64,000 bases of DNA from contig JABHIE010000031.1 of the NCBI GenBank assembly GCA_018671175.1, positions 1-64,000 on the forward strand, read 5' to 3'. The notes under the pieces were generated by a model, which saw nothing but the letters and a program-made list of their open reading frames with translations, ran no database searches and had not been told where the DNA came from. Shown here piece after piece: positions 1 through 7,300 of the stretch (positions are counted from its first letter, which is position 1; each line of letters opens with the position of its first letter). This DNA is from Planctomycetota bacterium. Its GTDB lineage: Bacteria > Planctomycetota > UBA1135. The position numbers and the translations under genes were made by a program.

Positions 1-744
1 AAGATTTTTGGCGATGTTGCTGCCCGGTGAAGATAGCGAAGCCTGCTGCATCGTAATCTGCACGAGCGCTTGCAGGGGGTTGCCGCCAATGTCGGTCACA
101 TAACCACGCAAAACAAAACCACTCTTCAGGACGACAGGCGGAAGCTCTTGCTTTTGGTCTTTTTGCACGACAACAGTCGGGCCGGCAGTTGGTGCAAAAT
201 CGTCGTGGCGCACCCACATCTCAAAAATCTTGCCGGAAGGCATGCGGTGAAAACGGTAGACGCCATTTGCATCGGTGCGTTTTTGCGAGCCTGGGTGCTT
301 TTTGTCGCTCTCTTGAGGCATGTTGCCCAAAAACGACTGGCCTAAGCCAAAGCGTTCACTCAGGACGACCATCGCGTCAGGCACGGGGTTGCCGAGGTCG
401 TCAACGACTCGGCCAAGAATCAAACCACCAGCAATTTGACCGCTCTCTGTTGCAACTTCAATATCGTTGCGCTCTTTGACAGGTAAATCTTCAGCCTGAA
501 ATTCAGCAACTGTTGGCACAGGGCGCTCGGGTGCTGGGGTTTCCAATTGCGCGTCGGGAAACTGTGGGCGAGGCGTGGGTGGCGAGTCGGAGAACAGCAG
601 GAAGGCGGCCGCTGCCAATAGGGCAATGACGGCAACCAAGACCAGAAGAGATGCGCCGCCTCTTTGAGAGGATACGCCGCGAGATGCGTGTTTGGAGTGG
701 GGGGAGGGCATCGAGTTTCGGACGAGTTTGGCCACGAAAAACAT
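1..744 (-). CDS. membrane-anchored protein with carboxypeptidase-regulatory-like repeats (3' end outside window)
   Basis: The frame read leftwards from ATG at 744 is open to the window edge (at least 248 codons), so the gene is cut by the window. The N-terminus is basic, followed by one hydrophobic segment at about residues 31-50 (codons near 655-595), then a Pro/Glu-rich linker. Two stretches have the look of carboxypeptidase regulatory-like (Cna-B/transthyretin-type) beta domains: one around GRVVDDLGNPVPDAMVVLSE and one around GYVTDIGGNPLQALVQI. Such domains are common in planctomycete surface proteins and are thought to act in adhesion or as structural spacers. An internal ATG at 711 is an alternative start. 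The gene is divergent from pgi. The fold call is by motif; the function is unknown. Confidence 0.75.
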   Translation of the reverse strand, partial: MFFVAKLVRNSMPSPHSKHASRGVSSQRGGASLLVLVAVIALLAAAAFLLFSDSPPTPRPQFPDAQLETPAPERPVPTVAEFQAEDLPVKERNDIEVATESGQIAGGLILGRVVDDLGNPVPDAMVVLSERFGLGQSFLGNMPQESDKKHPGSQKRTDANGVYRFHRMPSGKIFEMWVRHDDFAPTAGPTVVVQKDQKQELPPVVLKSGFVLRGYVTDIGGNPLQALVQITMQQASLSSPGSNIAKNL

Positions 745-854
745 CCCTATATAAAGGAAGACTTTTGCGGATGGCTTCCGTTAGCATACCCCGAAGCGTG
801 GCTCCGTTACGCTTTTGTCTAGCGCCCGTCTTTTTTTGCGGGCAACATGAAAAC

Positions 855-2246
855 ATGGCACTCCACCTCGATTTAACTGGTTTTTTCGGCGACGGCTCTG
901 ACGGTCGCTTGACTCGCGCGGCTTTTGATGCCGCACTCCCTCGCGCGGCTGCCGCTCGTGAGGCCCATTTGGCCCAAATGCCCAAATGGCGCACATTGCA
1001 CGAGCGTAGCGAGCTGCTTTCGGCTTGCCGTTCGCGCGCGGCCACTTTGCTTGAGCGAGGTGATGTTGACGACTTCGTCGTGCTCGGTATCGGTGGGTCG
1101 GCGCTAGGCAATTCTGCGATGTTGGCTGCCTTGGCTCCGATTTTTCAAGATACCGTGCCGCAGGCGGGCCACCCTCGTGTGCATATTCTTGACAATGTTG
1201 ACCCTGATTGGTTCGCTGAGTTCTTTGAGACGATCGACCCTGCCCGCACACATTTCAATGTCATCAGTAAGTCTGGCGGCACCATCGAAACATCGGCTGC
1301 TTTCTTGCTCGCCTGGAGCGCAGTTCGCGCCTGCGTCGATTCTGATGCCGATGCCGTCGAGCAATTCACGCTGACAACTGACCCTGAAGCCGGGCATTTT
1401 CGCGAGTTAGCTGACGATATGGGTTTTGCTACTCTGCCTGTGCCTGATGGCGTGGGTGGGCGTTTTTCTGTTTTATCGCCCGTGGGCCTTTTCATGACCG
1501 AGATGGCCGGGATTGATACTCAATCCATGCTTGAGGGCGCGGCGCGAGTTGATCGTAATTTGCGTGCTGACTGTGCGATTCAAGATGACTCTGCGGCGGC
1601 CTGGGCTCTTGCTCATGTGCTTTACATGGAGTCGGGCAAGCCGATTCATGTACATTTCCCGTATGCACATCGCTTGCGATTGATGGGCGATTGGTTCGCG
1701 CAGCTTTGGGCCGAGTCGCTCGGTAAAAAGTTCAACCTGGCGGGCGAAACGGTTCATGTCGGCCCAACTCCAGTGACAGCCGTTGGCGCAACCGATCAGC
1801 ACAGCCAGGTTCAGCTCTTCACCGAAGGGCCCGACGACAAGGTCTACACGATGGTTAAGCTCGGGCGTTTTGCACGCACGACCGAAGTGCCAGAGCCATT
1901 CGCCGATTCTGCCGCATTCCGACATTTGCGTGCGCGCTCGTACGCTGACATCCTCGAAGCCGAGCGGCAAGGCACCGAGGTTGCGCTACTTGACGCAGGG
2001 CGCCCCGTTTGCGTCATGGAACTCTGCAAACTCGATGCATTCCATGTCGGCCAATTCTTCGCCTTCTTCGAAATCGCCACGGCCATCGCGGGTGGAATCA
2101 TGGAAATCGACCCCTTCGACCAACCCGGTGTCGAAGCCGGAAAAATCGCAGCCCTTTCTCTCATGGGTGTTGCAGGGTTCGAAGAGAATGCAGAAAGAAT
2201 TCAGGCGTTGCTTTCTGATCGCGAGACATTCTCGCTTTCCTGTTAA
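855..2246 (+). CDS. pgi: glucose-6-phosphate isomerase
   Basis: Interconverts glucose 6-phosphate and fructose 6-phosphate in the cytoplasm (glycolysis/gluconeogenesis). The start at 855 gives 463 residues, the usual length for the compact bacterial form. The frame is open further upstream to 651, but that would run into the divergent gene. Visible family features are VLGIGGSALG (about residues 76-85) and SKSGGT (138-143) of the two sugar-isomerase folds, the PGI signature VGGRFS (200-205), and the ATDQHSQ stretch with the late catalytic His. It is flanked by a divergent surface-protein gene and followed by a palindrome-rich gap. No obvious Shine-Dalgarno was seen before 855. The identification is secure. 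Confidence 0.96.
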   Translation: MALHLDLTGFFGDGSDGRLTRAAFDAALPRAAAAREAHLAQMPKWRTLHERSELLSACRSRAATLLERGDVDDFVVLGIGGSALGNSAMLAALAPIFQDTVPQAGHPRVHILDNVDPDWFAEFFETIDPARTHFNVISKSGGTIETSAAFLLAWSAVRACVDSDADAVEQFTLTTDPEAGHFRELADDMGFATLPVPDGVGGRFSVLSPVGLFMTEMAGIDTQSMLEGAARVDRNLRADCAIQDDSAAAWALAHVLYMESGKPIHVHFPYAHRLRLMGDWFAQLWAESLGKKFNLAGETVHVGPTPVTAVGATDQHSQVQLFTEGPDDKVYTMVKLGRFARTTEVPEPFADSAAFRHLRARSYADILEAERQGTEVALLDAGRPVCVMELCKLDAFHVGQFFAFFEIATAIAGGIMEIDPFDQPGVEAGKIAALSLMGVAGFEENAERIQALLSDRETFSLSC

Positions 2247-2250
2247 GTTT

Positions 2251-2329
2251 TTTTTCATCTATTTCTCATTGTCGCTCACGGGGATTTTCTTTTTTATCTA
2301 TTTCTTATTGTCGCTCACGGAGCTTTTCT
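2251..2329. repeat. imperfect tandem duplication, unit about 40 bp
   Basis: Copy A is at 2251-2290 and copy B at 2291-2329. Both share a core reading atctatttcTtattgtcgct followed by cacgg, with single-base differences and one indel. Copy B also provides the outer left arm of the nested palindrome that follows, so copy A is a spare version of that arm. Confidence 0.75.
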
Positions 2330-2403
2330 CTTGGGCGGCAACAATTTCTTAGCGAGCGAAGCTCGCTAAGAAACCAGACTCGCCCAGAGAAAACTCCGTG
2401 AGC
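2313..2403. repeat. nested palindrome with GCGAAGC tip
   Basis: The outer arms at about 2313-2337 and 2381-2403 are inverted copies (gctcacggag..ttttctc..tgggc) with small differences. The inner arms 2345-2357 and 2361-2373 are a perfect 13-bp inverted repeat around the trinucleotide GAA, so the tip reads GCGAAGC. It lies between convergent genes. It could act as a bidirectional terminator or be a mobile palindromic element; the sequence does not decide. Confidence 0.85.
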
Positions 2404-2496
2404 GGGGGAAGAGAGTTGAAAAAGGTTGATGTAAAATAATCAACCATAAATAAATTATACTTAACCCATTCCATCTAAATATCTCCCTAACCCATT

Positions 2497-2593
2497 CCAC
2501 CAGCGAGTGTGTCTGGGAGGCGTAGCTGAAAACCTAACGCGGGTTCCCCGCGTTAGGTTTTTGTTGTAGCCTCCCAGACACACTCGCTGGTGG
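2497..2593. repeat. nested palindrome with perfect 25-bp outer arms
   Basis: The outer arms 2497-2521 and 2569-2593 are a perfect 25-bp inverted repeat. The inner arms 2529-2543 and 2547-2561 are a perfect 15-bp inverted repeat around TTC (GAA on the other strand). The 7-base spacers on each side (2522-2528 and 2562-2568) would form a symmetric internal loop. It sits just downstream of the SurA-like gene and could terminate transcription from both sides. Its size and nested design exceed an ordinary terminator. Confidence 0.88.
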
Positions 2594-2623
2594 ATAACAG
2601 ACCCACTTGTGGGCAGAGGACGG

Positions 2624-3988
2624 CTAGAGAGGGGAGTAGGCGGACAGAAAACCAATCTCTTGAAGAAACTGCTTCCGTAACGACTTGTGAAAAGACCGGC
2701 GCACTTCCTTTTGGAAATCGGCTTGAGGGAGGCCGGGGCGCTCGTTTTCTACGATTAAGAGGGCCTGGCCGCCTTTTACGGGGATGGGGCCGATGACTTG
2801 GTTGAGTGGTGCGGCGAAGGCGCTGGCGCAGACGCTGGGGTCGATTCCGGCTTCTATTTTGTGAAGCCAGCCTAAGGCACCTTTGCGGCGGCGGGTTGGG
2901 TCGTCTTCTGAGAATTTGCCGGCTAGGGTGTGGAAGCCCTCGGTTTTGGCGCGAGCTTTGTAGGCCTCGAGCTCAGCGATGGCCATGGTGGAATCGCGAT
3001 CGAGCTCGGTCATTTTTTTATCGACTGTGCGTAGAAGAAACCATGAAACAAATCGACTTGGGCCGAACTTTAAATCATAATCAGCAAGTTCTTTTTCGCT
3101 GAGTGAAGCGAACCAAGAATCAGGGTATTCGCGCTCGGAATAGAGTCGCAGATAGGCCGCAACGCGCAGCTCGGATGACTTCCTTACACTTTCGACTGTG
3201 GCGCCTTGCGTGCCGAGAAGTCCTTCGTAAGTGGCACCTGCGTAGGCGGGGTTGTCAGTAACAGTTTGCCGACGCCAGTTGATTTCGGCTTCTAGAATGT
3301 CGTCTGTTAGTGTGAGGCTTTGCACGGCTGCCCAAGCAGGCATGGCTTCTTGTAAGACGAGCTGCTCTAGATATTCGTGTAGGCGTGTTGGGCCTAAAGA
3401 GCGGCGCAACACTTTGCCAATTTCGGCTTCGGTGACATGGTAAGGCGGTGCGTCAAGCGCTAAACCGGCGGGTGCATTTTTGGCCAGTTGGAGCAGGGCC
3501 TGCATGTGAGCTTGGCTCCAGTCTTGGAGTTGTGCACCCGTTACCGGTTGCTCGGCAGGGATGGCAAGCTCTTGACGCACCAGCATTTCATGCAAGAGGC
3601 TATTGCGCATGAGGCGTGAGAATTCATCCATTGAAAGCCCCCGCTCGATGACCAAAACCTCTAGCTCGTAACCCGCTTCTTTTGCGGCCTCTCTTGCCGC
3701 GCGAATACGAGAATCTAGCTCATCGGCATCTGCAGTCAGCCCAGCTTCGTTGGCTGCCGTTTCAATGAGCTCAATTTGCAAGATGTGCTTGAGCGCATCT
3801 TGGCCAACAAGTTTGCTCTTGAAAGTGCGCCCCAGGAAACGCTCAAAACGCTCATGCGAAATCGAGCCTTCGGGTGAACCGTGCGCACCATGCCAAACGG
3901 CTGAAAGCCCTGGTTCGAGAACCGGGGCCTGAGTGGGGGTGGATTGAGCCTGAATGGCGAATGAAAGGAGGAGTCCTGCGCAAATCAT
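2624..3988 (-). CDS. SurA-like periplasmic parvulin-type peptidyl-prolyl isomerase/chaperone
   Basis: 454 residues. A short signal peptide at residues 1-14 (ends AIQAQS) predicts export. The middle is helical and Glu/Arg-rich, as in SurA/PpiD chaperone regions. A parvulin-like domain occupies about residues 330-415, recognisable from FHTLAGKFSEDDPTRRRKGA, LGW, a conserved AF.APLNQVIGPIPV stretch and LLIVENERPG. Such proteins bind unfolded outer-membrane or exported proteins. The upstream in-frame stop leaves ATG at 3988 as the only good start. The gene begins 12 bases after the stop of the Clp-type ATPase, so the two are probably co-transcribed. Catalytic activity is uncertain because parvulin active-site residues are only partly evident. 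Confidence 0.75.
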   Translation of the reverse strand: MICAGLLLSFAIQAQSTPTQAPVLEPGLSAVWHGAHGSPEGSISHERFERFLGRTFKSKLVGQDALKHILQIELIETAANEAGLTADADELDSRIRAAREAAKEAGYELEVLVIERGLSMDEFSRLMRNSLLHEMLVRQELAIPAEQPVTGAQLQDWSQAHMQALLQLAKNAPAGLALDAPPYHVTEAEIGKVLRRSLGPTRLHEYLEQLVLQEAMPAWAAVQSLTLTDDILEAEINWRRQTVTDNPAYAGATYEGLLGTQGATVESVRKSSELRVAAYLRLYSEREYPDSWFASLSEKELADYDLKFGPSRFVSWFLLRTVDKKMTELDRDSTMAIAELEAYKARAKTEGFHTLAGKFSEDDPTRRRKGALGWLHKIEAGIDPSVCASAFAAPLNQVIGPIPVKGGQALLIVENERPGLPQADFQKEVRRSFHKSLRKQFLQEIGFLSAYSPL

Positions 3989-4000
3989 TCGCGAAGGATA

Positions 4001-5305
4001 CTATGCCGCCGTTTGTTTGCGCGGCTCAAACACAACCTTCCCAGCGCGCCAGCGGATTGTGATTTCGCCTTGCGCAAGGGTGCCGTCCAGGATTGCATCA
4101 CCAAGTGGTTCTTCGACAAGTTGCGACACAGTGCGGCGGACTTCTCGCGCGCCGTATTCTTCGCTGTAGCCTTTTTCGGCCATGGCTTTGCACAGGCTTG
4201 GCGTCCAGCGGATCATGAGCCCGGCGCGAATCACGCGCTCGCGGATTTGCTTCAATTGCATATCAGCAATCTTGGCGCAAGCGTCTTTTTGAAGAGCGCG
4301 GAAGGTCAGCACACCGTCGAGGCGGTTGAGCAATTCAGGTTTAAAGTTGCGGCGCAGGGCGGCCTGGGTGAGTTGCTGATAATCGGCATCTTCCAGCACA
4401 TCCTCGCCGAAACCGACGCGGTTGGTGGCTTGGGCGTAATCGGCGGTGCCAACATTTGATGTCATCAAGACAATCGCATTTGAGAAGCTTACCGTTTCAC
4501 CTTTGGAATCTGTGAGACGACCTTCATCAAGAATTTGCAGCAACATGTTGTGCAGTTTTTCATGGCCCTTTTCGATCTCGTCAAAAAGCACGACGCAATA
4601 CGGATCGCGTTTGAGAGCCTCAGTTAGAGTGCCGCCCTCATTGTGGCCGACATAGCCAGGAGGGGCGCCAATGAGCTTTGCCGTTTCGTGCGGTAGAGCA
4701 AATTCAGAGCAATCGAGCCGTACAAGATTTTTTGCACCGTATAGATTTCGCGCCACAGATTTTGCCAACTCAGTCTTGCCCGTTCCCGTACGGCCCACCA
4801 ACAAATAAGTCCCAATCGGGCGATTCGGGTCGTTTAGGCAACTTGCGGCCTTTCGCACACTTCTACAAATTTGACGGACGGCATCATCTTGACCGACGAC
4901 TTCTTGCAAAACGGTTTGCTCAAGTGTGGGTGCGGCCATGGTGAATTGCTCTTGGCCTTCGGTTTGCTTTTCTGGCTGCTGAGTCACTTCTTCAGCAGTC
5001 ATTGAGGCAGGCAATGAGACCGAATGGATCTCAAGTGCTGGGTTCACATCAATGCAGATTTGGTAAAGCAAATCTTCCGCAGCGGCGAGATCTTCGGGGT
5101 AGAGGCGCTGCACTTGTTTCAAAACTTGCTCCTCTAGATTTAACACACAGTTTTCGACAACAAGCTTGCGATAATCGCGGCGACTCGGTGGTGTGGCATC
5201 ATTCGCCAAAGCAGCGAGCGGCTCATCCATCGGGACGACCTTGACGCGGATAAAGCCGTCGATCAGGTCGAAGTACTTGTACAGGATGCCGATTTCTTGA
5301 GTCAT
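4001..5305 (-). CDS. Clp-type AAA+ ATPase with a single ClpA/ClpB D2-like ring domain
   Basis: 434 residues from ATG 5305 (the frame is open to 5530, but the extra residues look non-coding). An unrecognised N-terminal region (1-130) precedes one AAA+ module: Walker A GRTGTGKT at 171-178, pore loop GYVG at 217-220, Walker B VVLFDEIEK near 238-246, sensor MTSNVG near 281-286, and NFKPELLNRLD with the arginine finger, then a Clp D2-small C-terminal domain. ClpA/B/C normally have two ATPase rings; the D1 ring is absent here. I see no ClpP-binding IGF/IGL loop, which would fit unfoldase or disaggregase activity without ClpP. That is inference. It is upstream of the SurA-like gene and divergent from the kinase. 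Confidence 0.85.
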   Translation of the reverse strand: MTQEIGILYKYFDLIDGFIRVKVVPMDEPLAALANDATPPSRRDYRKLVVENCVLNLEEQVLKQVQRLYPEDLAAAEDLLYQICIDVNPALEIHSVSLPASMTAEEVTQQPEKQTEGQEQFTMAAPTLEQTVLQEVVGQDDAVRQICRSVRKAASCLNDPNRPIGTYLLVGRTGTGKTELAKSVARNLYGAKNLVRLDCSEFALPHETAKLIGAPPGYVGHNEGGTLTEALKRDPYCVVLFDEIEKGHEKLHNMLLQILDEGRLTDSKGETVSFSNAIVLMTSNVGTADYAQATNRVGFGEDVLEDADYQQLTQAALRRNFKPELLNRLDGVLTFRALQKDACAKIADMQLKQIRERVIRAGLMIRWTPSLCKAMAEKGYSEEYGAREVRRTVSQLVEEPLGDAILDGTLAQGEITIRWRAGKVVFEPRKQTAA

Positions 5306-5464
5306 GGTTGGTTCTGTTGGGGATGTGGCTTGCTGCAAGGAAGTGGTGCTGCAGCGGTTTCCGCGAGGTTGCGGCTGGCCGGGTGCTTCAAGAGAGGCCC
5401 CGGCCGTGTTGCGCCAGATATCTTTCGGCTGTATGCGGCGGCGACTTAAGCAGAAATCGCTAAT

Positions 5465-6502
5465 ATGCCCGCCATGTCTGGCGCATCTATCACCCCTGCA
5501 GACCAAGAGTTTCTTGCTCATCTTGTGCATCGCGGTTTTCTAGACCGTGATTTGGCGCGCGCAGCTCTCGAGGCCGCCGCCGAAATCGGCCTCGACGAGG
5601 CTTTGATAGCTCTTCTTGAGTGCGAGCCTAAATATATGGCCTTTTTGCGTCGCACCGATGCCATGCACACGCTTGAGGTGCCTGGCTACCAGTTCGTGAA
5701 GCCACTCGGCGAGGGCGGCACGGCGTGGGTCTACGGTATGCAGCGCAAAACAGATTTCAAAAAGGTTGCGCTCAAAGTGCTGCAACCGAAATTTGCCGAT
5801 GATGCCTTTGCCGTGAAAAACTTCATCGAAGAGGGCAAGCTCATCCAGCGACTCGAAATCGACCGCATCGTAAAAGGCCACCGCACTTTTAAGTTTGCAG
5901 GCACTTATGTGATCGAAATGGATTGGGTGCCTGGCCATACGCTCGAAGAATTGCTCGACGATGGCAAAACGCTTCCTGAAAACGAAGCCCTCAAGCTCAT
6001 TATCGCGACGGCGCAAGTCCTGGAAGAAATGCGCGAGGCTGGCGTGCAGCACCGTGACTTAAAGCCGGGCAACCTCATGCTTGATGACGCGGGGCACTTT
6101 ATGTTGATTGACCTCGGTTTTGCCGGCGCTGGCATGCAAGGTCGCGCTGACACCGAATCGACGCTGGGCACGCCGGCTTATCTCGCGCCCGAGCAAGCAA
6201 GAGGCGAAGACGGACTTGATGTGCGGGCTGATATTTACTCTCTTGGCGCCACGCTTTATCACCTCGTTTTGGGCAAGCTGCCTTTTGAAGCGAGTGATGA
6301 TCAAGAAATGCTGCGCAAACAGATTTTGATGAGCCTTGATGGCTCGTCTCTAAAGGGCTCCAGTATTTCGCCGAGTCTTCATTTCTTTATCGAAAAGATG
6401 ATGGCCAAAGATCGCGATGTGCGTTACGCAACGCCTGCTGATTTGGTGGAAGATATCCAGGCGCATTTGGCGGCTCAGGGTGGGTTGGGGTCGTCTGGTT
6501 AG
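5465..6502 (+). CDS. soluble serine/threonine protein kinase
   Basis: 345 residues, no membrane segment, so probably cytoplasmic. It has all main Hanks-kinase motifs: glycine loop LGEGGTAWVY (81-90), VALK with ATP-binding Lys104, HRDLKPGN with catalytic Asp198, DLGF (216-219) in place of DFG, and GTPAYLAPEQA activation/APE motif (235-245). The first 70 residues are an unassigned helical region. An ATG three codons downstream (5474) is an equally possible start. Most bacterial relatives of this family have transmembrane and sensor domains, which are missing here. An FHA-domain protein that could read phosphothreonine is encoded at 12444, but no link is shown by the sequence. Confidence 0.92.
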   Translation: MPAMSGASITPADQEFLAHLVHRGFLDRDLARAALEAAAEIGLDEALIALLECEPKYMAFLRRTDAMHTLEVPGYQFVKPLGEGGTAWVYGMQRKTDFKKVALKVLQPKFADDAFAVKNFIEEGKLIQRLEIDRIVKGHRTFKFAGTYVIEMDWVPGHTLEELLDDGKTLPENEALKLIIATAQVLEEMREAGVQHRDLKPGNLMLDDAGHFMLIDLGFAGAGMQGRADTESTLGTPAYLAPEQARGEDGLDVRADIYSLGATLYHLVLGKLPFEASDDQEMLRKQILMSLDGSSLKGSSISPSLHFFIEKMMAKDRDVRYATPADLVEDIQAHLAAQGGLGSSG

Positions 6503-6519
6503 TTGGGTATCGGTCGCTC

Positions 6520-6642
6520 GACTCACTCTCTCGCCTTCGCCGTTGCTCGCTTTAAGAGGCTCGCTACGGGAAACTTGCCGCTCAGTAAATCCCCAACCCC
6601 TGGCATCACGCCGCGAGCAACGGCGAAGGCAGCGAGCGAGTC
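6520..6642. repeat. imperfect inverted repeat containing the 89-bp repeat arm
   Basis: Arms 6520-6550 and 6613-6642 are near-perfect inverted copies (core cgccttcgccgttgctcgc against gcgagcaacggcgaaggc). They lie between the convergent kinase and secreted-protein genes. The right arm belongs to the 89-bp dispersed repeat, copy 1. No T-run follows, so it is not a textbook terminator. Confidence 0.8.
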
Positions 6643-6663
6643 GGGGGGCCCGACAGAGTTACG
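6575..6663. repeat. 89-bp dispersed direct repeat, copy 1
   Basis: Matches 9044-9132 in the same orientation at about 84 of 89 positions by eye. The last 56 positions or so, from gcatcacgccgcgagcaacg onward, are identical except for one base. It lies in the convergent gap after the kinase gene. Together with copy 2 it brackets the cluster of secreted-protein genes. Confidence 0.9.
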
Positions 6664-6719
6664 GTCTATGAGAAAACCCCCTGGCCTTTCGGCGCAGAGG
6701 GTTGTTGTCGGGAAGAGTC

Positions 6720-7139
6720 TTATTGAATTTTCATCTTGACCAGCTGAGTGCGTGGAAAGAGGTCGGCATGGTGCTCAGGGCGGCCGACGGCTTGAAGCCA
6801 CATCGTGCGGCCAACTAACTTAGAAGAGATGCTGAAAGAGAGACTTGCCGTCCCGTTGGCGTCGGCATAGCTTTTGCCAAGGAAGCGGGGGTGCGCCAGT
6901 TCGAGCACGATGTTGGCCGTTGGGTGCTGGATTCGAGTGCGAGCCACACCTTGGCTGGTGTAGAAAAAAGAAACGCTTTTGAGTGGTGTTGCGTTATTGA
7001 CGCGTGCAGAGGCGGTTTGGCCTGCAATCAAATTTGTGACTTTGAGCTGGGGGCCATTGCCGGCGCCTGGGGTGGTCGAGTTTCCGACTAATGCAAAAGT
7101 AAGGACGAGAAGAGCAGAGAGGGCGAGGGAGCGTTTCAT
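6720..7139 (-). CDS. small secreted beta-rich protein
   Basis: 139 residues with a clear signal peptide (MKRSLALSALLVLTFALVGN). The rest is beta-rich and reads like the C-terminal domain seen on many planctomycete secreted proteins (LKVTNLIAGQTA.. and ..LGKSYADANGTASLSFSI). Here the domain stands alone without the usual FG-GAP or beta-helix part. Function unknown; probably extracellular or periplasmic. It lies in a minus-strand run with two other secreted-protein genes, one of them broken. Confidence 0.65.
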   Translation of the reverse strand: MKRSLALSALLVLTFALVGNSTTPGAGNGPQLKVTNLIAGQTASARVNNATPLKSVSFFYTSQGVARTRIQHPTANIVLELAHPRFLGKSYADANGTASLSFSISSKLVGRTMWLQAVGRPEHHADLFPRTQLVKMKIQ

Positions 7140-7244
7140 GATGATGAGAGGTTGTTTGTTTTGAGGTTGTCCCGGGTGCAGTTGTTTCCGGGTTCATGCA
7201 GTTAGAGCCGTAGGCTGAGGTCTCCGGAAAAGAGTTTTGTTTTT

Positions 7245-7279
7245 TCTAAAAAAGTAGCCGACCTCGATAGAGGTCGGCT
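7245..7279 (-). terminator. Rho-independent terminator of the beta-helix gene
   Basis: On the minus strand a perfect 10-bp stem (agccgacctc/gaggtcggct, 7256-7279, loop of four) is followed by acttttttag. It lies 21 bases past the stop of the beta-helix gene, the right place for its terminator. Confidence 0.85.
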
Positions 7280-7300
7280 GTGAGAGTGTGGGTGTTGCCC

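Larger units (their letters stand above)
2247..2623. other. gene-free stretch with tandem duplication and nested palindromes
   Basis: About 377 bases between the convergent genes pgi and the SurA-like gene. It holds a 40-bp tandem duplication (2251-2329), a nested palindrome (2313-2403), an AT-rich patch (about 2420-2470), a 12-bp direct repeat (2462-2473 and 2488-2499), and a second nested palindrome (2497-2593). No convincing protein-coding frame was found. Confidence 0.8.

Noticed and set aside
503-1500. Long open frames on the minus strand opposite pgi
   Set aside because: They follow the codon pattern of pgi in reverse, have no recognisable domains and are rich in Arg, as expected of antisense shadows. 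The minus-strand gene at 1-744 uses a different frame.
2251-2593. CRISPR array
   Set aside because: Repeats are few, unequal and mostly inverted; there are no regular spacers and no cas genes.
2313-2593. Integron attC site
   Set aside because: The palindromes lack the conserved attC core sites (RYYYAAC/GTTRRRY arrangement) and there is no integrase or cassette-like gene order.
4001-5530. Longer Clp-type protein starting at 5530
   Set aside because: The extra 75 residues have no family match, are rich in Arg, Cys and Pro, and would overlap the start of the divergent kinase gene. ATG 5305 is preferred.
6520-6663. Simple bidirectional terminator
   Set aside because: The arms are strong but no T-run follows on either strand, and the right arm is part of a dispersed repeat also found at a non-terminator position near 9.1 kb.
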